This document shows, piece by piece, positions 50,389 to 58,743 of a DNA stretch of 64,000 bases. Position numbers and translations under genes: made by a program. Below the pieces are notes generated by a model that saw only the letters and a list, made by a program, of their open reading frames with translations, was not told where the DNA came from and searched no databases. Each line of letters begins with the position of its first letter. Position 1 is the first letter of the stretch. Origin of the DNA: Melioribacteraceae bacterium (GTDB lineage Bacteria > Bacteroidota > Ignavibacteria > Ignavibacteriales > Melioribacteraceae); assembly GCA_030584085.1 (NCBI GenBank), contig CP129490.1, positions 1,397,511 through 1,461,510 on the forward strand. The letters run 5' to 3'.

Positions 50389-50832
50389 TTATTTAATCTG
50401 GAAATACGGCTTATAAATGTTCATTATATTTTCTTTGAAATCGAATGGATCATGTTCCTTATCACCAACAAAAAATTTAAATTTCTTCATCCCGTTCTCA
50501 TAATAAACTCGGTCGGGTACTCTTGGCTTTTTTGTATAATCCGGTTCAGTTTGAGATTTTGGATCATCAATTTCAATCCGGTAATTTTTCTTTGCAGTTA
50601 TTATCTGTTTGCAAAGTTTAATGCAATCTTCACCAACCGCTTTTTGGACTAATCTTTTACCTTGTTGGGAAGAATGAAACGGAGCATTTTTAATCCATTC
50701 ATGCAAATGGTATGCTGTTGAGACAAAATTAAAAATATTGTCGCCGTTCACACGAATATCGAGTTGCTCATAATCGCGGATGAGTTTTTCGAATATGTTG
50801 CGAGGAGTAGAAAATTCATGTGTTATTTTCAT
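50389..50832 (-). CDS. Hypothetical protein in the aconitase cluster
   Basis: 147 aa, soluble. Features: NIFNFVSTAYHLHEWIKNAP, QKAVGEDCIKLCKQIITAKK and a basic, Tyr/Phe-rich C-terminus. The AYHLHEW segment is reminiscent of small uncharacterised proteins of scattered occurrence. There is no enzyme motif I can name. Short gaps of 18 and 38 bp to both neighbours suggest cotranscription with the metabolic genes. Confidence 0.7.
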   Translation of the reverse strand: MKITHEFSTPRNIFEKLIRDYEQLDIRVNGDNIFNFVSTAYHLHEWIKNAPFHSSQQGKRLVQKAVGEDCIKLCKQIITAKKNYRIEIDDPKSQTEPDYTKKPRVPDRVYYENGMKKFKFFVGDKEHDPFDFKENIMNIYKPYFQIK

Positions 50833-50870
50833 TGCCTACCTCGTATTTATTGATGAATGTTAATTTGATG

Positions 50871-52850
50871 CTAATTCTTTATGTTCTGCTTAACCCAATT
50901 TTCTAGTCCACCTACTACAATTAATTCTTGTGCTGCTGCTCCAACCGGACTAATATCAAATTCATTGCCTTCAAAAGATATTTTTGAGTTCTCAAAATTA
51001 ATTTCGGCTTTTGTATAAGTATAGATTGTCAATTGGTTTGTGCCATATTTTTCTTTAAGATAATTTATTAACTCCGGTGATTCGATTAGAAGAAATCCAT
51101 TATTAAGTGCATTACGTTGATAGGTTTGGCTAGCCGATCCTACAATTACACATTGAATGCCTCTATACTTTAATGCCGTTGCAGCTTGTTCACGTGAACT
51201 ACCCGATCCAAAATTATAACCGCCAACAAGAATATCTCCGTTCTCAACTTTTTGAGAGAATTCAGGATCATAATTTTCCATAACAACCTTTGCTTGATCT
51301 TCGGGTTTAAAGTCATCTTGATAAGTATATTTACCTGGGTATATACCATCTGTGTTTAAGTTATCTTGATGACAATAAACTATTCTTCCTGTCATTTTTT
51401 CCGGAAACCCATCAATAATTTCAATGCTCGATGTGTCTGATTTCTTTTTCTTATTAACTTCAATGTAACCATTAATACCGGATTCATCATAGTCCATCTT
51501 AAAATCTATATAACCGGATATTGCCGATTGAGCAACGACTGCCGGTGAAGCAAGATATGCTTTCGCATCGGGTGAACCCATTCTTCCTTTAAAATTTCTA
51601 TTTGTTGCCGAAATTCCAACTTCACCGGCTTCAAGTAAACCTATACCTAAACCAATGCAAGGCCCGCATCCGGGTGGTAAAGGAATTGCTCCGGCATTTA
51701 ATAAGCTTTGCCAGTGACCAAAATACTCTGCATTTTTTTGTACTTCACTTGATGCAGCTGCGATATAAAATTTAACATGAGGTGCTACCTTTTTATCTTT
51801 TAAAACCGACGCAGCTTGTTCGATATCTTCTAATCTGCTATTAACACAAGAAACTAAATATGCTTTATCAATTTTCACTTTTTCTTTTCTTAATTCGGAG
51901 ACAGACTCCATTACTTTAACAGAATTTGGTCCTGATACATGTGGTGTAATCGATGATAAATCAATGCTGATTGTTTTTGAATAAAAAGCATCATCGTCCG
52001 GTTGTAATTCTTTTTGTCTATCGAAAAGGTCATCGATTTTTTTCTTATTTAATCTTGGATGTACACCTTCACCGTCAATGTCCGATGGCACACCTTCAAG
52101 TCCGCGTCTCGCTATTGCACTTGCTCTTCTTGTCAGCCATTTAATTGTCGATTTATCGATAGGGAAGACACCGCCAAGTGCGCCCCACTCTGTTGTCATA
52201 TTTGCAATTGTAAGTCTTTGATCAATACTGAGGCTTTTTATTCCACCACCGGTAAATTCAATAATTGTGTTTAGTACTTCATCTTTATTAAAAAAACCAC
52301 TCAAAACTATAATAACATCTTTACCTGTTACACCATTTTGAAGTTGACCGCGTAATTCTACTTTTACTATGGGAGGAATTTGCCACCATGTTCTTCCGGT
52401 TGCCCAAATTGCGGCTGCGTCTGTTCTGACAATCGGAGTGCCTAGACAACCAATTCCGCCATACATGTTTGAATGACTATCGGATGCGACACACATTGTA
52501 CCGGGGAATGCATATCCTTCTTCGATCATTATTTGATGACCAATTCCTCTTCCTGCCGGATAAAAATCACATCCCATCGATTTTGAAAATTCTTCAATTT
52601 TTCTGTACTTCTCCAAATTTTTTTCGGAAGTGTTCTGAATATCGTGATCTAGTGTGTGAACTACTTGTCGCGGATTTGCTAACTTGGTTGCACCGATACT
52701 TTTAAATTTTGGAATGACTGCACCGGTGTTATCATGAGTCATAACATAAGCAGGTTTTATAGAAACAAAGTCACCACTTTTTACTAGTTCATTTTTTGAT
52801 AAACCTACCGCATGTTTTTGTACTATTTTTTCGATCAAGTTTTGTGGCAT
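50871..52850 (-). CDS. Aconitase-superfamily hydratase, Lys4 (homoaconitase)-like
   Basis: 659 aa, a fused LeuC+LeuD single chain. The N-terminal part (QNLIEKIVQKHAVG, MTHDNTGAVIPKFKSIGA, VHTLDHDIQNTSEKNLEKY, YPAGRGIGHQIMIEEGYAFP) is strikingly like fungal homoaconitase Lys4. Fe-S ligands: the Cys in VSCVNSR and two in PPGCGPCIG. The swivel domain carries GGYNFGSGSSREQAATALK. It could act on citrate/isocitrate, methylcitrate or homocitrate; cluster context favours a citrate-type acid. Signature ligands are all present. Confidence 0.88.
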   Translation of the reverse strand: MPQNLIEKIVQKHAVGLSKNELVKSGDFVSIKPAYVMTHDNTGAVIPKFKSIGATKLANPRQVVHTLDHDIQNTSEKNLEKYRKIEEFSKSMGCDFYPAGRGIGHQIMIEEGYAFPGTMCVASDSHSNMYGGIGCLGTPIVRTDAAAIWATGRTWWQIPPIVKVELRGQLQNGVTGKDVIIVLSGFFNKDEVLNTIIEFTGGGIKSLSIDQRLTIANMTTEWGALGGVFPIDKSTIKWLTRRASAIARRGLEGVPSDIDGEGVHPRLNKKKIDDLFDRQKELQPDDDAFYSKTISIDLSSITPHVSGPNSVKVMESVSELRKEKVKIDKAYLVSCVNSRLEDIEQAASVLKDKKVAPHVKFYIAAASSEVQKNAEYFGHWQSLLNAGAIPLPPGCGPCIGLGIGLLEAGEVGISATNRNFKGRMGSPDAKAYLASPAVVAQSAISGYIDFKMDYDESGINGYIEVNKKKKSDTSSIEIIDGFPEKMTGRIVYCHQDNLNTDGIYPGKYTYQDDFKPEDQAKVVMENYDPEFSQKVENGDILVGGYNFGSGSSREQAATALKYRGIQCVIVGSASQTYQRNALNNGFLLIESPELINYLKEKYGTNQLTIYTYTKAEINFENSKISFEGNEFDISPVGAAAQELIVVGGLENWVKQNIKN

Positions 52851-52860
52851 TTATTGTCTC

Positions 52861-52921
52861 CTTAGCGCTCTTTGCGACTCTGCGGTTTATATTTGAACCG
52901 CAAAGACGCTAAGCCGCAAAG
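52861..52921. repeat. Dispersed inverted repeat, TTTGCG/CGCAAAG type
   Basis: CTTAGCG...GCGGTT and AACCGC...CGCTAAG are inverted arms around TATATTTG in the gap between the HD-like gene and the aconitase. The words AACCGCAAAGACGCTAAG recur in related form at 48163-48212. On RNA the arms form a stem in the 70-bp gap and could affect readthrough. Confidence 0.7.
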
Positions 52922-52922
52922 T

Positions 52923-53474
52923 TTAGATTTTTATACAAGTATCCTTTTTAAAAGGCTCAAAGCTTACAAAATCTGCATGATGAACAATTATTGATTCTAT
53001 TGTACGTTTCCCTAAATCACCTTCTTTAGAATGATACGCTATAATATGTTGAATATCGGCTGGTAAACTAAAGCGATCAGCAATTGATACTCCGCTAAAC
53101 GGATGACGTAATAATTTACCTTCACGACTAGTAGTTAATTTATCATTTACTTTTTCATATTCAAGTAATTTCCCTACGTCAATTAAAATCGCTCCGGATA
53201 TCAAGTAATCCCAATTGATTTTAACATCTTTATCAAAATTCTTTTCCATGATTTTAGCAATTTCAATCGATAATTGAACAGCCGTTCTTTTATGATTCAT
53301 AAATGAAATATTGCAGTCGTCAATCAAAAGAGAAAAGGGAATGATCTCTAAGTCTTCAGGTTCTAATGGACTGTTTTCAATTGCATATTCCCAGCATTGG
53401 TAGGTTTTTTCTTTTATGTCGGCATCTTTTATTAGTTCAATTTCCGGCCAGATTTTTTTTATTTTTTCTCGCAT
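52923..53474 (-). CDS. HD-like phosphohydrolase-fold protein with altered HD motif
   Basis: 183 aa. Histidines sit at expected HD-domain positions: NHKRTAV (His61), LLRHPFSGV (His124), IIAYHSKEG (His148), IVHHADFVSF (His165/166, Asp168). The central His-Asp is ID (98-99) in SGAILIDVGKLLEYE, so one metal ligand is changed. A related family with ADVGKLLEYE is, as I recall, common beside aconitase/isocitrate dehydrogenase-type genes, so the change may be a family trait. Function unknown; catalysis may be altered. Confidence 0.75.
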   Translation of the reverse strand: MREKIKKIWPEIELIKDADIKEKTYQCWEYAIENSPLEPEDLEIIPFSLLIDDCNISFMNHKRTAVQLSIEIAKIMEKNFDKDVKINWDYLISGAILIDVGKLLEYEKVNDKLTTSREGKLLRHPFSGVSIADRFSLPADIQHIIAYHSKEGDLGKRTIESIIVHHADFVSFEPFKKDTCIKI

Positions 53475-53641
53475 AGTTACTCCGCAAATGTAAAAAGTGA
53501 AACGTTATTAAATTTTAGCTAACAATTAGTTTTGATAATAATGCAAAACTATGATTTATTAAATCTTCCAAATCTATTAAAGTACCTTTATCGAGCATGC
53601 TTAAATCAAGCTCCTAATATTACCTTTTTACGTTTGACGTT

Positions 53642-54820
53642 TCACAATTCAGAAATTATTGCATCAGTCATTTGCTGAGTTGTTGCAGCTCCTTGTTCTA
53701 TTGCTTTCGAACCACCGCGAATTTTCATCATATCATATGTCCGTACTTTTCCTTCTTCGATTACTTTTGCGATGGCATTTCTAATTTTACCGGCTTTTTC
53801 TGATTCACCAATATGATCTAACATCATACAAGCACTTAAAATCATCGCGATCGGATTGACAATAGACGGAGCAAGGTTCTCATATTTCGGAGCAGAACCG
53901 TGAGTTGGTTCAAAAACCGCGACTTCATCACCAATATTAGCGGAGCACGCGAATCCGAGTCCGCCTACAAGCCCGGCAAATCCATCGCTAATTATATCGC
54001 CAAACATGTTTTCTGCAACTAAAACGCCATAATCTTCCGGATTTTTGGTCAACCACATCATTTGAGCGTCAATGTTGGTATCCCATAAATCAATGCCCGG
54101 ATATTCTTTTGCAATTTGTCTGGCGATCTTTAGATACATACCAGAAGTTTCCCGGAGCACGTTTGGTTTTTCACATACAGTAACATTTTTGTAACCGAAT
54201 TTTTTAGCATAATCAAAAGCCGCTCTAAAAATTCTCTCGGTTGCTTGTCTAGATACAATTCGAGTTGAGATTGCCATATCTTCACTTTTTACATCAGCAA
54301 ATTTTTTCATCTTTGGATGTGTCTCGAATGCATCTCGTACATTCTTTGGCGGATTTGTCCATTCAATTCCTCCGTACATTCCTTCAGTATTCTGACGGAA
54401 AATTACAGAATCTACTGCCGGTTCTTCGAATCCACCTTTAGCATCTTTTCTAATAAAATTAAGCGGATTGCCTTTGAAAGCTTTACATGGTCTAATACAT
54501 ATATCTAAATTAAAATGCTGTCTTAATCCAACAATAGGAGAGAAGTAAACGTAACCTTTGTTTTTTAAATCCGGGGAAAGTTCATTTACTGCATCATCTT
54601 TAGGTTTACTAGTTATTGCGCCGAATAATCCTATTTTGTGTTCTTCTAATAATTTAATAGTACGATCCGGAAGTGCGTTACCTTCTTTACACCAAAATTC
54701 CCAACCAATATCTCCGTGAACGTATTCAGCTTGAAATCCTGCTGCATCAAGAACTCTAATTGCTTCGGGTAAAACTACTTTTCCAATACCATCTCCGGGA
54801 AGTGAAACTATTTTTCTCAT
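53642..54820 (-). CDS. Isocitrate/isopropylmalate dehydrogenase family protein
   Basis: 392 aa from the ATG at 54820 (MRKIVSLPGDGIGKVVLPEA), chosen because AAGGAC lies upstream; a frame from 54892 is longer but lacks a ribosome site. Family signature: FRQNTEGMYGGIEW (substrate loop), VCEKPNVLRETSGMYLK, NIDAQMMWLTKNPEDYGVLV, AENMFGDIISDGFAGLVGGLG, FEPTHGSAPKYENL. It is an NAD(P)-dependent beta-decarboxylating dehydrogenase; isocitrate, isopropylmalate, homoisocitrate and tartrate/malate types share these motifs. First gene of the citrate/aconitase cluster, with a 167-bp gap before the HD-like gene. Confidence 0.9.
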   Translation of the reverse strand: MRKIVSLPGDGIGKVVLPEAIRVLDAAGFQAEYVHGDIGWEFWCKEGNALPDRTIKLLEEHKIGLFGAITSKPKDDAVNELSPDLKNKGYVYFSPIVGLRQHFNLDICIRPCKAFKGNPLNFIRKDAKGGFEEPAVDSVIFRQNTEGMYGGIEWTNPPKNVRDAFETHPKMKKFADVKSEDMAISTRIVSRQATERIFRAAFDYAKKFGYKNVTVCEKPNVLRETSGMYLKIARQIAKEYPGIDLWDTNIDAQMMWLTKNPEDYGVLVAENMFGDIISDGFAGLVGGLGFACSANIGDEVAVFEPTHGSAPKYENLAPSIVNPIAMILSACMMLDHIGESEKAGKIRNAIAKVIEEGKVRTYDMMKIRGGSKAIEQGAATTQQMTDAIISEL

Positions 54821-54930
54821 GTTTTCGTCCTTAAAATTTGTGTAAGAAATAATCTCAATAGGAAAATTAGATAGAGTTATCGATTTTAGCAAGAAAATGT
54901 TACACTATCCGTAACAAATCGGTACGATTT

Positions 54931-56892
54931 TTAGAATTTTATATCGAGTTGAAAAGTGAGGCGGTTATCTAAATTATTATTTATTTGACTGTTTCCGCTG
55001 CTCAAGAGAACTTCATCGGGCTTGTAAAGTTCGGAATATTTAGCTGAAATTCGAGCAAAATCGAACAAATCATATTCTATCATTAAATACCAGCGTATTC
55101 CTTTTCCGATTAAGGCGGGATTGTTGAGTACACCTCGGACATCATTTTCAAACTGATAAACTCGCGAATTAAAGGAATCGGTTTCAAACAAAACTATTCT
55201 ACCGTAGAATCGTAATTGATCTAATGCATCATACCGGAAATCTTGGAAAAGTAGATATCCTTTCTCGTGAGTTTCAACAATTGATTGATCAAAGAAAACA
55301 TATTCTATTCTTGATCTCATTCTTAAATTTCTCAAAACATAATAATCATAATTGATTCGAACATTTGTTCTATACTGATCAAGTGAAGTAGGCGAACCGT
55401 CAATGTTTTGAGTGACTTCTTTAAATTCTCTTTTTACTCTAAGATTTAGCAAAGTTCTTGTTGCGGGTCTAAATTGATAATCAAATAAAAATTCATTCCC
55501 GGAAGATGGATAATCAGAAGTGAAAGATTCATAAGGAAATTTGAATTGATCAAAATAAAAATTAATAATTCCGAAATTCGATCTCCATTTTATTCCGTTA
55601 TAAATTCCGAATTCATTAGATGTATTTGATCCTTCACCAAATCCGGTTCCTTTAAAAGTGTAAAAGTTACGCGGATAATTTCTAATAGACGTTACAAATG
55701 AAAGTTTATTTGAAAGGATCCATTCGATACTATTTATAGATGCAACCGAAACTTCATTGTATGCGGCTTCACCACTAATTCTTACATTGTTATAAACAAA
55801 TGAGTAAGTAGCCGAATAGAAATTAAAAGATTTTCCATAAGGATTAAATAACCCGGTTTGGCGGATAGGATGATCATATTCTAAATTTTGATAAGCAAAA
55901 CCAATTCTTAATGAGTTGAATAAATCAACGGATAATATTCCGCCAAGTGCGCGTTCAGCGGATTGATGAAATCTGCTTCTCTCACCCTGTGTTCGATGAT
56001 ATCCGGAAATCGGCAAAGATGTTAATTCACCGGTAGATGTATCAACATTTGCATCTCTTTTGTTGTAAGAATAAAAAACTGTTAGGTCGAAATTGTCATA
56101 GATAAAATTTCCGGCGGCTCCGCGATAAAATTGATTTTCATCAGTACTGGTATAATCTCGAATACTTTTAGCAGATCGTGAAACTGTTCTTACGGCTTCG
56201 GCACCTTTCCCGAATGAATATGGTCCCCAATAAATTAATCCTTGTCCAAATTCAATTAAGTAATCACCCGCGGTTAATTTCTTGATGTAACTATAATCAT
56301 TAAGGGAAACTGAAAACGAAGTAAAGTCGTTAAACTTTGATTCACCGGGATCTTTTTCTATAAGTCCGGCAAAATTAAAATTACCAAATTTTATTTTTGC
56401 TCTTTGATAACTTTTGAATTCATCACCTGCGTAATTCCCATTTAGAAAGCCTTGTCTATCTTGAAGATCACGAACGAAACGAGATCTGAATTCGCCAGAT
56501 AATCCACTTAAATCAATTAATGGTTTTGTAATAACTTCTTCGGTTGTAGTAAAGAATTGTAAAGCTCTTGCGATATTAGGATCCAAAGTCTCAATTGCTA
56601 AGATTTCGCGAGCATGAAAAAATTTTCCGAATCTTTCCCTAAAATCTAAGATTGCCTGTGCGGAATTAAGGTCCAAAAAAGGTATTGTCAGAAGTGTGTT
56701 TATATCGGCAGTATTAATATTAATCGGATTATCTTGTAATTCCTCTAGTAAGTCATATAGGTAATCTTCTTCTAAATCAATTGAGGACTCTTCAAGCAAA
56801 TCTTGAATGATTTGATCAGTTGTAAGTGTGGAATCCGATTGCGCAAACAGATTAATAGAAAACAAGAATATTAGGATTATATATCTAATCAT
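54931..56892 (-). CDS. Helix-hairpin-helix protein with outer-membrane barrel-like C-terminus
   Basis: 653 aa with signal peptide (to AQS). Residues 55-115 form a ComEA-like helix-hairpin-helix repeat (NPININTADINTLLTIPFLD, LNSAQAILDFRERFGKFFHA). The remainder is 500 residues of alternating beta-strand sequence rich in Tyr/Phe/Asn, ending in RLTFQLDIKF, as in outer-membrane barrels. It overlaps the PorV/PorQ-like gene by 4 bp, so it is translated with it. Role may be in envelope assembly or DNA uptake; not established. Confidence 0.8.
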   Translation of the reverse strand: MIRYIILIFLFSINLFAQSDSTLTTDQIIQDLLEESSIDLEEDYLYDLLEELQDNPININTADINTLLTIPFLDLNSAQAILDFRERFGKFFHAREILAIETLDPNIARALQFFTTTEEVITKPLIDLSGLSGEFRSRFVRDLQDRQGFLNGNYAGDEFKSYQRAKIKFGNFNFAGLIEKDPGESKFNDFTSFSVSLNDYSYIKKLTAGDYLIEFGQGLIYWGPYSFGKGAEAVRTVSRSAKSIRDYTSTDENQFYRGAAGNFIYDNFDLTVFYSYNKRDANVDTSTGELTSLPISGYHRTQGERSRFHQSAERALGGILSVDLFNSLRIGFAYQNLEYDHPIRQTGLFNPYGKSFNFYSATYSFVYNNVRISGEAAYNEVSVASINSIEWILSNKLSFVTSIRNYPRNFYTFKGTGFGEGSNTSNEFGIYNGIKWRSNFGIINFYFDQFKFPYESFTSDYPSSGNEFLFDYQFRPATRTLLNLRVKREFKEVTQNIDGSPTSLDQYRTNVRINYDYYVLRNLRMRSRIEYVFFDQSIVETHEKGYLLFQDFRYDALDQLRFYGRIVLFETDSFNSRVYQFENDVRGVLNNPALIGKGIRWYLMIEYDLFDFARISAKYSELYKPDEVLLSSGNSQINNNLDNRLTFQLDIKF

Positions 56893-57752
56893 TTGTTGAA
56901 TAGATAATTTTTGATTTTTTCTTTACGGGGTGAACTCGGATTGAAATCGATAATTATCCCTGCTTGATGAGTTAAGCCAAGATCGGGATGTGAGAAGAAT
57001 GCATAATCCAATGTAACAAATGAGTAGTGAATTCCAAGTCCGACCGAATATGAACTCGGTTCACTCATAAAACCCGTTCTGAGAGTAACATATTCAATTA
57101 AACTATATTCTACCCCAAATCTAAAAGAAGGATCAAAATCGATTTCTTTTTCGACAGACGCATTAAAGGTTATTAAGGAATTAAAATCATGACTGGCACC
57201 AAATCCCATAATGAAAGGAATCTGATCCGATTCTTTCCCATAAGTCGCACGAAATAAATTTTGAGCATACATTGCTATTCTAGTATCTTCTGAAAGGTAA
57301 TACAATCCGCCCAAATTAATAGTTACTGCATTATCGTTACCATATCGTTCGATCGATAAATTTTGATAAAGCGCTGTTACACCTATAAAAAAATTATTAT
57401 CTATATTTCTGGAAAAGCTTAATGCAACTTTGTTCTCTTTATACAGTTCAAATCCATATTGCATATAACCGACAGAGATATTACCGAAAGAAAAAGGTTC
57501 AATATATGCTGCATATGCATTAGCAAGTTCTTTAACTCCGAAAGGTGATGGCGAATAATAAATTCCAACTTCTCGCCAGTTCATTTGCGCTAATCCGGCG
57601 GAATTACCAAATAGTGCAAATACATCATTGGATTGGGCTGCATCGGAATGAGAAAGAGCAATTTGTTTTGCCCCGGGTGAAACTTGAGCCGCTGATTGAA
57701 AGTATAAAATGAGGATGAATATTAAGATGAGAATTATATTTTTCTTTTTCAT
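56889..57752 (-). CDS. PorV/PorQ-like outer-membrane protein
   Basis: 287 aa with signal peptide (to SAAQ). The N-terminal pattern GAKQIALSHSDAAQSNDVFA ... LFGNSAGLAQMNWREVGIYY (conserved NSAGLA segment) and barrel-like strands match the PorV/PorQ family, which supports release or attachment of type IX cargo. It overlaps the downstream barrel gene and is transcribed away from the DUF4835 gene. Confidence 0.85.
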   Translation of the reverse strand: MKKKNIILILIFILILYFQSAAQVSPGAKQIALSHSDAAQSNDVFALFGNSAGLAQMNWREVGIYYSPSPFGVKELANAYAAYIEPFSFGNISVGYMQYGFELYKENKVALSFSRNIDNNFFIGVTALYQNLSIERYGNDNAVTINLGGLYYLSEDTRIAMYAQNLFRATYGKESDQIPFIMGFGASHDFNSLITFNASVEKEIDFDPSFRFGVEYSLIEYVTLRTGFMSEPSSYSVGLGIHYSFVTLDYAFFSHPDLGLTHQAGIIIDFNPSSPRKEKIKNYLFNK

Positions 57753-57828
57753 ATTTTGAATTTACCTGATTGTCAATAAATATTCAATTTCCTAACTTAT
57801 ATTAAGGATAATTTAATCTGAGGAAATT

Positions 57829-58707
57829 ATGAGAAAAATTATTTTTTTGTTTCTCTTTTTGCCTGTTGTGATTTTTTCGGCTGAGTTAAAGGCAAAAGTA
57901 GCCGTGAACTATGAACAACTTCCGAATTCGGCAAAAGAAAGATTAGTCGATTTTCAATATGCGGTTGAAAATTATTTAAACAACACGAGATTTACGGAAT
58001 TGGATTGGGAAGGTGATCCAATCGCTTGTTCGTTTAATATTTTCTTTATTGCAAATTCAGGCGAAACCCGCTATAGTGCTCAAGTCGTTATTAATAGCCA
58101 AAGACCAATTTATATGAGCACGAAAAATTCTTTGATGCTGAACGTGATGGATAAGGAATGGAATTTTGAGTACGAGAAAAATCAAACTCTCCGTTTTAAC
58201 TTAGTTAATTTTGATCCCCTTACGAGTTTTCTAGATTTTTATGCTTATCTAATTATTGGATATGATATGGATTCCTATAACCCGCTTGGCGGTTCCAGTT
58301 TTTTTGAAAGAGCTTATGATATTACTTTATTAGGAGCAAGTAGCCCTTTTAGTAAAGGCTGGGCTTTGGAAAGCAGTTCTTATAATAAACGTGCCCTGTT
58401 GGATGAAATCCAAAATGCCAATTATAATCAGTTTAGAAAAGATTATTACGATTATCATTATAACGGCTTGGATTTATTTAAGGAAAATAAACCTATTGCA
58501 CAAAAGAATATTGTAAAGCTTATTGATAATCTTTACAAAGTAATAGACAAGATGGCTCGAAACAGCGTTATATTAAAAGTCTTTTTTGATGCAAAGGTTG
58601 GTGAAATTGTTGACTATCTTCAAGGATATAATGAAGCAATTTTTAAGAAATTAATGAAAATTGATCCGGGTAATATTACCAAATACGAAAAAGCAATGCA
58701 GAGTTAA
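57829..58707 (+). CDS. DUF4835 family protein (PorD-like, type IX secretion)
   Basis: 292 aa with signal peptide (to SA). The DUF4835 pattern is clear: LKAKVAVNYEQLPNSAKERL, FTELDWEGDPIACSFNIFFI, RYSAQVVINSQRPIYMSTKN, TSFLDFYAYLIIGYDMDSYN, GGSSFFERAYDI. PorD is a type IX secretion-associated protein in Bacteroidetes. It is divergent from the PorV/PorQ-like gene and is followed by a strong bidirectional terminator. Confidence 0.88.
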   Translation: MRKIIFLFLFLPVVIFSAELKAKVAVNYEQLPNSAKERLVDFQYAVENYLNNTRFTELDWEGDPIACSFNIFFIANSGETRYSAQVVINSQRPIYMSTKNSLMLNVMDKEWNFEYEKNQTLRFNLVNFDPLTSFLDFYAYLIIGYDMDSYNPLGGSSFFERAYDITLLGASSPFSKGWALESSSYNKRALLDEIQNANYNQFRKDYYDYHYNGLDLFKENKPIAQKNIVKLIDNLYKVIDKMARNSVILKVFFDAKVGEIVDYLQGYNEAIFKKLMKIDPGNITKYEKAMQS

Positions 58708-58721
58708 GACACAATAATGAT

Positions 58722-58743
58722 AAGACCTCAGCATTGAGGTCTT
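58722..58743. terminator. Bidirectional terminator
   Basis: AAGACCTCA (58722-58730) pairs with TGAGGTCTT (58735-58743) over 9 bp between two convergent genes; the right arm overlaps the stop of the cyclophilin gene. Confidence 0.82.
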
